From: Streptomyces sp. XM83C
GTDB lineage: Bacteria > Actinomycetota > Actinomycetes > Streptomycetales > Streptomycetaceae
Direction of reading: 5' to 3'
Assembly (NCBI RefSeq): GCF_023072675.1
Contig: NZ_JALLGL010000031.1
Location: 1-34,695, forward strand
DNA length: 34,695 bases
Numbering within the stretch: position 1 is the first letter of the stretch; every line of letters begins with the position of its first letter. The notes under the pieces are model-generated. The model saw nothing but the letters and a program-made list of their open reading frames with translations. It made no database searches and was not told the DNA's origin. The position numbers were made by a program, and so were the translations under genes. Shown piece by piece: positions 30,001 through 34,695 of this stretch.

Positions 30001-30387
30001 CACCCACGACACGGGCAACTGCGGCTCCTCGTCGATGAGATCCGCGAGCGGATCGCCGTCCAGCAGCTCCATCGCCAGATACGGCAGCCCGCTCCCGCCC
30101 GGCGCCTCGTCCACCCCGCCGTCCACCAGCAGCGTCAGATTGGGGTGCCCCTGCGACAGCATCCGCATGATCCGCACTTCCCGGCGGAACCGGTCGATCT
30201 CCTTGTCCGACCCGGAGCCGCCGACGGCGACACCGGTACGGGCCCGCAGCACGGTCTTCACCGCGACCTGCCGGTGCGGCGAGCCGGCCTCGGCCTCCAG
30301 ATCCTCGGCGCGGTGCACCTCGCCCATGTTGCCGCGGCCCAGCACCCCCACGATCCGGAACCGACCGCCGACCGTCTCCCGCACCAT
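24052..30387 (-). CDS. Ser/Thr kinase-DEAD helicase-DUF1998 fusion with nuclease-fold tail
   Basis: A 2111-residue multidomain protein. Residues 1-290 are a Hanks-type Ser/Thr kinase with all key residues: GRGNMG loop (17-22), VAVK lysine (44), HRDLKPAN (150-157), DFG (170-172) and APE (199-201). A Pro/Ala-rich linker follows. An SF2 helicase comes next: TGTGSGKS (456-463), DELH (581-584), SAT (617-619) and QRSGRAGR (about 1368). Cysteine pairs (FCRECG, FCVTCQ, CDGCGY with CTMCGE) suggest zinc ribbons. Near the C-terminus CARGCYACLLTYANQ marks DUF1998. The last 90 residues (RPDFVF, AVFVDRPGD, then RLEDAGWDVLRF) look like a Vsr/DUF559 nuclease fold, although the usual lysine is not evident. 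ATG 30387 has GGGAGGGG upstream; GTG 30447 is an alternative. It is the first gene of the operon. Confidence 0.88.
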   Translation of the reverse strand: MVRETVGGRFRIVGVLGRGNMGEVHRAEDLEAEAGSPHRQVAVKTVLRARTGVAVGGSGSDKEIDRFRREVRIMRMLSQGHPNLTLLVDGGVDEAPGGSGLPYLAMELLDGDPLADLIDEEPQLPVSWVAAIGAQIASGLTAAHTAGVVHRDLKPANVMLTRDGTVKILDFGMGSVVDDPDQTRLTSTGVSVGTARYMAPEQFRAERVSAAADLYALGCILYELLIGRPPFSARTPFELSQQHLYDTPPQVTLVRPDLPAELVRLVERLLEKDAENRPENAAMVREALIPLALAPDATASLLGPHWQAMDPVARLRALLPEPAAPAPAPVPRREPRLPEAMDVFGIHADLIDEYANFTKSATVFRDARIESFVEEDLAKKSQWPDPWLSLNPFFADGGQVTDLVRDGLLHPRCAEIFQAGKRESSPRPDGRPLTFHLHQRQAIEAARAGDSYVLTTGTGSGKSLSYIVPIVDRVLREREAAGRNAGGRVRAIVVYPMNALANSQLGELEKYLRHGFGKGREPVTFARYTGQETQEERAQLRKNPPDILLTNYVMLELMLTRPDDRDSLIGKAEGLRFLVFDELHTYRGRQGADVAFLIRRVREACRASDTLQCIGTSATMSTEGTWEDQQREVARVATRLFGTTVLPHRVIGETLVRATEEAPETVPAERLRVPAAPRSYEALTKDPLARWLESRFGLVREEGTGLLRRRVPDTVENAAAELHRESGVPEEQVREAIRTTLEAGAQAKHPVTERPLFAFRLHQFLSKGDTVYTTLEDPLTRPLTRTYQLEQPDSGGKPLFPLAFCRECGQEYLTVWRIEDGGAFRYEPRRDTSASGGRDGEGYLYVGMPGEDYEWPADPQRAVDDRRVPESWLETDARGVSVVRKSYRHRLPKRVVVDPYAAESGEGLVAAFVPAPFLFCVTCQVSYEQTRGRDFAKLATLDQEGRSSATSLISTSIVRSLRAVPEDSLGKEARKLLTFVDNRQDASLQAGHFNDFAQVTQLRGALYEAALRAGEEGLRHDDLAEAVTEVMGLTPADYALGSNLPPSMERRAAKTFRDVVGYRLYRDLERGWRITMPNLEQTGLLRIDYEDLGWLAAERDRWQATHAVLRDADPGLREDVCRALLDHMRRALAIDVQYFRDDFDALQRASEERLTGPWVLGDSDRPAVGTAYPYASKPGTERSALFLSARGKFGKYLQRNMPELRGMSLEDVQKVIEDLLKVLRDAELVREVDATPERSGAAYRRRPSEKRTGFRVSAAALIWRAGDGERGVIDPLTRTYSSGEGPRVNPFFRDLYRTAAADLAGLYAHEHTAQVPPEDRLEREQKFREGELPLLYCSPTMELGVDISSLNAVLMRNVPPTPANYAQRSGRAGRSGQPALVTTYCATGNSHDQYYFRRSRDMVSGQVAPPRLDLANEDLVRSHLQGIWLAETGMRLGSAIPEVIDVAYDPEGGDRPDPHMPLPLLPEILSRSLDEDARRRAAATARTVLAPLIADFEKTTWWYDEWIEDRIERAPEKFDRSFDRWRDLFRAAVIDQYEQNKRVVDHTLSPGEQSRARSRRREAETQTNLLLNRSVDSKSVMSDFNPYRYLASEGFLPGYSFPRLPLAAYIPRSGSRRNADGDYVQRPRFLAIREFGPGSLIYHEGARYQVTRVQLPPDASGELATAEARRCDGCGYHHPVKAGVDRCTMCGEELRTKRTGLLHLHTVYTTPRERISSDEEERRRAGFRLETSYAFQDHGARKGRLTSHVCDADGTPVLDLDYGDSATVRITNVGRVRAKEGEQDGYWLDLGDGRWLNDRAAADAIEGTGMPVVDEDGNEKRRKKRVLPYVEDRRNILVVTLEEALPEPEALSFLYALERGIEAAFELEDSELTAELLPPDEGPRRRMLFTEAAEGGAGVLRRIQHEKDALAKAARTALEICHFHPGTGRDEGGPGNGEKCARGCYACLLTYANQTHHRLLSRHAARPLLLRLATALTRREDRGESRSEQFRRLTATAEPQAAPVSRPPETDLSGMVAAGDLAGWLNARGYRLPDETDVFVAEAAARPDFVFRLEGAHLAVFVDRPGDTPDSGRDIEAGYRLEDAGWDVLRFPTDADWDAIVGENAAYFRLR

Positions 30388-30428
30388 CGACCCCTCCCGC
30401 TTCACCCGTCGCACACAAGGCGAGCACA

Positions 30429-30440
30429 CTCCGTACGGAG
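30429..30440. promoter_or_regulatory. 12-bp palindrome in the kinase-helicase leader
   Basis: CTCCGTACGGAG is a perfect palindrome lying between the predicted promoter and ATG 30387. It could be an operator or a small hairpin in the leader. If GTG 30447 is the true start it would lie in the coding sequence. Confidence 0.35.
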
Positions 30441-30468
30441 CGTACACCTTGGCTGTTGATGAGCATCA

Positions 30469-30491
30469 CATCTATACGTTGACGCTGTCAA
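30469..30491 (-). promoter_or_regulatory. Promoter/operator of the kinase-helicase operon
   Basis: On the minus strand TTGAC-AGC-GTCAA (30491-30479) is flanked by CG on both sides, giving 7-base arms. It is followed by TATAGATG; TAG falls at 30474-30472. The 9-mer TTGACAGCG, 8-base gap and TAG match the element before mcrB base for base, except at R and in the spacer tail. The -10 hexamer is less perfect (TAGATG, or TATAGA two bases earlier). Confidence 0.6.
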
Positions 30492-30603
30492 CGCGCTGCT
30501 GCTCGGAGGGAGATCGCACAAACCCGCCTCCGCACCTGGGCGGACACGGCCCGGAACGGATCACAATACGTACACCGCCGTACCCGATGTCACCCCTCGC
30601 TGT

Positions 30604-30609
30604 TAACTT
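30604..30609 (+). promoter_or_regulatory. -10 box of a leaderless promoter for the divergent chaperone operon
   Basis: TAACTT (TANNNT) lies exactly 6 bases before GTG 30616, which has no ribosome binding site. The geometry is identical to that of the HTH-methylase gene at 5310-5322. It supports leaderless translation from GTG 30616; ATG 30625 is the alternative start. Confidence 0.55.
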
Positions 30610-30615
30610 GACCGC

Positions 30616-32319
30616 GTGTACGACATGACGGACCCCGTTGCCGCACGCCGCGCGGCGAAAGCCGCCGAGCGTGAACGCCTCGCCCGCGCCCGTGAACGCC
30701 AGGGGCACGGCTCCGGCACCATGAGCGGCTTCGGCCGGCGCAAATGGCGATGGGTCGGGGTCGACGGCACCGAGGCCGTCGACGCCGTACTGGCCCTGCT
30801 CACGGAGACCGTCGCCGCACCCGGAGTCCCCGACGACCAGCGGGCCGTCCTCCAGCAGGCCCTCGCCGGGGACCCGCCCCGCGAGACCCTGCTCCCCGCC
30901 GTCCGCACCGCCCTCACCGCCCTAACGCCCGAGTCCGTCCTCCGGCACCTGCGCGCCCTGTGGGCCGGCGGAGTCCGCTGGCTCAACGAGGCCGGCAGCG
31001 AACGGTGCAGGCTGCTCTGCTCGCCCGCGCCCGGCGTGGAGCTTCTCGACAAGCGCGCCCACACCGTCACCGGCGGCCCCGCCTACTCGCTCTTCGCCAC
31101 CGCCGCCACCCGCGGCGCGATACCCGTCCCCAACCGCCACCTCGACGAACTCCTCTCCCTGGCCCCGCTGCCCGTCCTCGACGACCTCATCGACCACGGC
31201 GGACTGATGCCGGAGGACGAACCCTGGACCCGCCGCGACAACCCGCAGGAGAACCTCTACCTCCGCGCCCGCCTCACCCCCGGCACGATCAGGCCCGAGG
31301 AAGCGGAACGCCTGCACTGGACCGCGTACCTCCGCCGCCGCGCCTTCCTCCAGAGCGAGGCACTGGTCAGGCAGGAACCGGACGACGTCTGGGACCTCCT
31401 CTACGACGTCGTCGTCGACGGCGACCTGACGGCCGTCGACGCCCTTGACGCCGCGCTGCCCCGACCGCAGCAGATCGAACTGCGCGACATCAGATCCGGC
31501 GCCCTCACCGGCCAGTGGCCGCTCGCCATCACCGAGGACCGGGGCCTGTGGCAACTGCTGTACGCCCTGTGGCAGCCCGCCGACTACGTGGACGCCGGAC
31601 GCAGCCCCTTCTACGCCCTCGTCGCCCTCAACCGCGCCTACGACCTCGTCAAGGCCGGCGACCTGGAAGCCGCCGCCCGGCAGGCCCGCTCCCTCGTCCG
31701 CACCAGCGACCGCGAACGCCGCGTCCCCGAGGAACTGGTCCAGGAGGGCTGCGCCATCGCCGCGTACACCGCCGTCGAGCAGAGCCAGCAGCTCACCACA
31801 CCCTCCCAGCGGGACAAGCTGCTCGACTCCGCCGAGGAGTACGCCGTCAAGGCGGCCGAGCTGGGCGGCGAGGCCGCGGAACGCAACCTGCGCATCCTTC
31901 GCGTCTGGCGGGCGACCCGGCGGAACGACCGCGGCCCGTTCACCAACCCCTTCCTCGCCATCGGCCTCGACCACGGCTCGGCCCGCTGGGAGGAACGCTG
32001 CCGGGAGATCTTCCGCGAGACCGTCGGCGACCCCGCGGCACAGTCACGGCTCAACGAGTCCGAGGGCCGCATCCGCACCGCGCTGCGCGGCGACGCCGGC
32101 TGGGACGTCTTCTACCGGCTCCCGCTCGACCCCTCCCGGTACGTCATGCCCACCGAGGCGCCGCAGCATCTCGTGCCCCCGCAGGAACCACTGCCGCGCC
32201 GCACCCCGGACCTCGGCGGCGCCGAACTCGAGGCCATCCGGGTGCGGGCCGCCGTGGAACTCCTCGACGACTTCCGCACCACAGCGCCCCGCGTGGACCG
32301 GCACAGCACCGCGCGGTGA
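30616..32319 (+). CDS. Unknown TPR-like protein with possible degenerate J domain
   Basis: A 567-residue cytoplasmic protein not assigned to a named family. It begins with a basic helix (residues 8-30, many Ala/Arg/Glu). The middle is alpha-helical, and residues about 340-430 look like TPR-type paired helices (SPFYALVALNRAYDLVKAG, then AEEYAVKAAELGGEAAERNL). Residues about 444-490 (NPFLAIGLDHGSARWEERCR, then DPAAQSRLNESEGRIRTAL) have the spacing of a DnaJ J domain (helix I, helix II, helix III with NE) but lack the HPD motif needed for classic Hsp70 stimulation. That reading is inference, helped by the Hsp70 gene two positions downstream. It is the first gene of an operon that diverges from the kinase-helicase. 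Confidence 0.75.
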   Translation: MYDMTDPVAARRAAKAAERERLARARERQGHGSGTMSGFGRRKWRWVGVDGTEAVDAVLALLTETVAAPGVPDDQRAVLQQALAGDPPRETLLPAVRTALTALTPESVLRHLRALWAGGVRWLNEAGSERCRLLCSPAPGVELLDKRAHTVTGGPAYSLFATAATRGAIPVPNRHLDELLSLAPLPVLDDLIDHGGLMPEDEPWTRRDNPQENLYLRARLTPGTIRPEEAERLHWTAYLRRRAFLQSEALVRQEPDDVWDLLYDVVVDGDLTAVDALDAALPRPQQIELRDIRSGALTGQWPLAITEDRGLWQLLYALWQPADYVDAGRSPFYALVALNRAYDLVKAGDLEAAARQARSLVRTSDRERRVPEELVQEGCAIAAYTAVEQSQQLTTPSQRDKLLDSAEEYAVKAAELGGEAAERNLRILRVWRATRRNDRGPFTNPFLAIGLDHGSARWEERCREIFRETVGDPAAQSRLNESEGRIRTALRGDAGWDVFYRLPLDPSRYVMPTEAPQHLVPPQEPLPRRTPDLGGAELEAIRVRAAVELLDDFRTTAPRVDRHSTAR

Positions 32320-32390
32320 CCACCGGCCTGACGGCCGCTCTCACGCCCCGACCACCCGTCCGACCCCCGAACCGAGCAAGGGCAACCCTG

Positions 32391-33170
32391 ATGGCTCGCA
32401 ACAAGCAGAAGATCCACAAGTCCCGGCGGGCGCACCGGCCGTGCCCCACCTGTGGCCGCATACAAGGCACGGACGCACCGCACCGCCCCACCGGCACACT
32501 GCGCCGCCGGGAACGGAAGAACACCGACGCGCGGGGTGCGTCGCGCGAGCTGTCCGGGCCCGAGGCAGCCGACGCTGCCGGTGCCTCGGCGGCCGGCGCG
32601 GCGGAGGACCGCTCGGTGCCGGGCCGCGAGCCGATGGCCGCTGCCGCTGCCGCTGCCGCTGCCGCTGCCGCTGCCGCTGCCTCTGCCCCGGCACCGGCAC
32701 CGGCGCCGCAGGGGCGCGCATCGTCCGGCCCCGAGCCGATCGACGCCATGACCCTGATCAAGGGCGTCGCCGCCCGCGTGCCGCAGGCCCTGGAGGAGGC
32801 CGGCGCCGACGGCACCCCCGCCCCCGGCGCGCTGACCTCCGCGGTCCGCCGCGCCGTACTCGACGAGTTCCGCACCCGCGCCGAGTTCGCCGGACACCTG
32901 GCCGAGATCGACGCGCTGCTGTGGACGCGGACCGGGGCGAGCCGTGACATCGCCGAGAACGTGCTCACCGGACACCTGCGGGAACTCAGGCTGTCACGGG
33001 TCACGGAACCTGAGGAGAGCGACCGGTTCGTGGTGACCGAAGGCGAGGGAGACGCCTTCGAGTTGCTGAGTCCGGCCTATGTGGACGAACTGACAGGAAA
33101 GGTCATACTCGCGGGCCAACTGCGGCGCGTCGCCGCTCCCGAGGGTGTGAAGGGCGGGGAGAGCGCATGA
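32391..33170 (+). CDS. Protein with CxxC knuckle, poly-Ala linker and possible GrpE-like C-terminus
   Basis: A 259-residue protein. The basic N-terminus (MARNKQKIHKSRRAHR) contains a single CPTC pair. A disordered part follows, including 15 consecutive alanines and an Ala-Pro repeat (about residues 83-106), and then a folded C-terminal half. The end, with ELLSPAYVDELTGKVILAGQ then LRRVA, recalls the beta-domain of GrpE nucleotide exchange factors (PGY, then GxVLRPAxV). The preceding helices could be the dimerisation part. That match is by eye and weak. ATG 32391 has AAGGG 8 bases upstream. The stop overlaps the Hsp70 start (ATGA). If correct, it would be the exchange factor for that Hsp70; otherwise its function is unknown. 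Confidence 0.75.
   Translation: MARNKQKIHKSRRAHRPCPTCGRIQGTDAPHRPTGTLRRRERKNTDARGASRELSGPEAADAAGASAAGAAEDRSVPGREPMAAAAAAAAAAAAAAASAPAPAPAPQGRASSGPEPIDAMTLIKGVAARVPQALEEAGADGTPAPGALTSAVRRAVLDEFRTRAEFAGHLAEIDALLWTRTGASRDIAENVLTGHLRELRLSRVTEPEESDRFVVTEGEGDAFELLSPAYVDELTGKVILAGQLRRVAAPEGVKGGESA
32640..32681 (+). repeat. (GCTGCC)7 microsatellite coding for poly-alanine
   Basis: Seven perfect GCTGCC hexamers follow GCC at 32637 and are followed by the variant TCTGCC. Together with the first GCC they encode 15 alanines. Each unit is two codons, so changes in copy number keep the frame. Confidence 0.95.
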
Positions 33171-34695
33171 CAGCAGCGGGAATCGACTTCGGCACCACCA
33201 ACTCGGTGGCCGCCCAGTGGAACGGCGAGTACGTCGAGACCCTGGAGATCGGCGGACACGGACTCGACGCCAACTGGGGACGGCGCGGATTCGAGCGCCT
33301 CTACCCGTCCGTCGTCGGCACCAGCTCCCTGCGGCCCGGCACCCTCTTCGGCTGGGAGGCCAAACTCCGCTCCGAACAGGCCGTGGAGGCGTGCAAGCGC
33401 ATGCTCCGCGAGGAGCCCATCGTCACCCTCGGCGGAGAACGCTTCGCGGCGACGACCGCCGCCGCCGGCGTCTTCCACGCCATCGCCGCGGCAGCGGAGC
33501 AGGAAGCGGCCACAGAGATCCGCGAGGCCGTCATCACCGTGCCCGCCAACGCGACCGGCGCGGCCCGCTTCCGCACGCGTGAGGCCGCCCGCGCCGCCGG
33601 CATCACCGTCCGCACCCTGCTCAACGAACCGACCGCCGCCGCCATCGCGTACGCGCACGAGATGGAGGTCGACGGCGAGTTCCTCGTCTTCGACTGGGGC
33701 GGCGGCACCATGGACGCCACACTGCTCCTGCACGAGAACGGCTTCTTCGACGAGAAGGCCAGCCGGGGCGTCAACCGCCTCGGCGGCCTGGAGATCGATG
33801 CCAGGCTGCGCCGCATGGTCCTGGACCGGGCACCCCAGCGCGGACGCTGGAGCGACTCCGAGAGGCGGGCCTTCGCCCTCGACATCGAACGGGCGAAGAT
33901 CCTCCTCTCCCAGCAGGAGTCCGTGCGGATCCGCACCCCCGACGACGTCACCGTCGAGATCGGCCAGGACGAGTTCTCCGAGGCCATCCAGGACCTCATC
34001 AACCGCGCCCTCGACCCGGTCGAGGAATGCCTGGAACAGGCCCGGCTCGACCCGCGGGACCTCACCGCCGTACTGATGATCGGCGGCAGCAGCCAGATCC
34101 CCGCCGTGCGCGCGGCGGTCGCGGAGGCGCTGGACTGCGAACTGGTGGACACCGCGCTGTGCGACCCCATGACCGCGGTCGCCGAAGGGGCCGCGATCTG
34201 CGCCGCCGCACTCGACGGCGAACTGGAGAGCATCATCCGGGTCGTCAACACCCACGCCCTCGGCACCGTCACCAAGGACCGCGACGGCAAGCGCAGGTTC
34301 AGCGCCATCATCGACCGCAACCAGCATCTGCCGCAGCAGCGCGTCAAGTCGTACGAACCCACCCGGGACCACGTCGCCCAACTGACCGTCGAGGTCTGGG
34401 AAGGCGACCCCGACCGCGACCTCGACCACCCCGACAACGTCAAACTGACCGAGCTGGAACTGGCCTACCCGCAGCGCTGCAAGGCCGAGGACGGCGTCTT
34501 CGACCTGGAGTTCACCTACAGCAAGGAAGGCCTGCTGTCCGTCAGGGCCACCCTTCAGAGGACGGGCGAGGTCGTCCTGGACGACGAGGTGAAGGTCTTC
34601 ACGACCGGCACCGTCGAACCGGAGGTCCGCAAGGAACTCGACCGTCTCCTCGCCCTCGTCCCGGCCCCCCGCCCCTCCGCCGTCCCCACCCACCC
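33167..34695 (+). CDS. Hsp70/DnaK-like chaperone (3' end outside window)
   Basis: The first 509 residues of an Hsp70-family ATPase. The nucleotide-binding domain has GIDFGTTNS (residues 5-13), ITVPANATGAARFRTREAAR, LLNEPTAAAIAYAHE (close to DnaK's INEPTAAALAYG), DWGGGTMD (about 176) and the adenosine motif MIGGSSQIPAVR (about 304). A shorter substrate-binding domain begins near residue 365. The frame is still open at the window end. The sequence is far from housekeeping DnaK (DWGGGTMD instead of DLGGGTFD), which points to a specialised paralogue. ATG 33167 overlaps the stop of the preceding gene. Operon context suggests it serves the adjacent defence-type complex. Confidence 0.9.
   Translation, partial: MTAAGIDFGTTNSVAAQWNGEYVETLEIGGHGLDANWGRRGFERLYPSVVGTSSLRPGTLFGWEAKLRSEQAVEACKRMLREEPIVTLGGERFAATTAAAGVFHAIAAAAEQEAATEIREAVITVPANATGAARFRTREAARAAGITVRTLLNEPTAAAIAYAHEMEVDGEFLVFDWGGGTMDATLLLHENGFFDEKASRGVNRLGGLEIDARLRRMVLDRAPQRGRWSDSERRAFALDIERAKILLSQQESVRIRTPDDVTVEIGQDEFSEAIQDLINRALDPVEECLEQARLDPRDLTAVLMIGGSSQIPAVRAAVAEALDCELVDTALCDPMTAVAEGAAICAAALDGELESIIRVVNTHALGTVTKDRDGKRRFSAIIDRNQHLPQQRVKSYEPTRDHVAQLTVEVWEGDPDRDLDHPDNVKLTELELAYPQRCKAEDGVFDLEFTYSKEGLLSVRATLQRTGEVVLDDEVKVFTTGTVEPEVRKELDRLLALVPAPRPSAVPTH

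Noticed and set aside
16902..30387. BREX or Pgl system
   Set aside because: The methylase is PglX-like, but no PglZ phosphatase, BrxC/PglY ATPase, BrxL or BrxA is seen in the window; the SNF2 and DUF1998 helicases fit DISARM better.
16902..30387. Canonical class 1 DISARM
   Set aside because: No separate drmA, drmB or phospholipase-type drmC gene is present; a kinase-helicase-DUF1998 fusion is there instead.
26455..30459. Very long plus-strand open frame opposite the kinase-helicase gene
   Set aside because: It is the antisense shadow of a high-GC gene, with Arg/Pro/Leu/His-rich low-complexity translation and no recognisable domain.

Overview
The window is high-GC actinobacterial DNA, most likely from a Streptomyces chromosome. 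GC is about 70-75% in typical stretches, third positions are almost all G/C, two genes appear to be leaderless, and there is a WhiJ-type trio (ATP-binding protein, XRE/DUF5753 regulator, DUF397 protein) characteristic of that genus. No tRNA, rRNA, CRISPR array, transposase or integrase was recognised. The first 78 bases hold no gene I can support.

Region 1 (79-5174) is metabolic. A PaaX-type repressor and a benzoate/2-aminobenzoate-type CoA ligase lie on the minus strand. They diverge from an acyl-CoA dehydrogenase and a Rid-family protein on the plus strand, which suggests the edge of an aryl-CoA catabolic cluster. A small secreted DUF6299-like protein follows, with a hairpin over its ribosome binding site and a clear terminator.

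Region 2 (5231-14037) is a first defence module. It holds an N-6 adenine methylase homologue with an HTH, whose catalytic motif reads DPPA. Converging on it is a three-gene McrB-McrC-UvrD operon, in which the UvrD helicase carries a RelE-like N-terminus. A divergent gene next to mcrB encodes an unknown protein with a glycine/alanine-rich hydrophobic centre.

Region 3 (14040-16400) is a regulatory patch. It contains a decayed XRE regulator (internal stop plus frameshift), the ATP-binding anti-sigma-like protein, a 23-bp palindrome, and the XRE/DUF5753-DUF397 pair.

Region 4 (16281-34695, running off the end) is the most interesting part. A minus-strand operon encodes a 2111-residue fusion (Ser/Thr kinase, DEAD-type helicase, DUF1998, nuclease-fold tail), then a SNF2 helicase resembling DrmD, a large DrmMI/PglX-like methylase, and a lysine-rich H1-like protein. 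Divergent from it is a second operon encoding a TPR/J-like protein, a possible GrpE-like protein with a poly-alanine linker, and an Hsp70. I read this as a DISARM-related modification and interference system with a kinase built into the main helicase and a dedicated chaperone set. The family assignments rest on visible motifs. That the parts form one system is inference.

The promoters of the mcrBC operon and of the kinase-helicase operon share one element: a TTGAC-R-GC-GTCAA palindrome followed at fixed spacing by TAG of the -10 box. It resembles, with mismatches, the RecA-NDp/PafBC type DNA-damage promoter. This suggests the two modules share a regulator.
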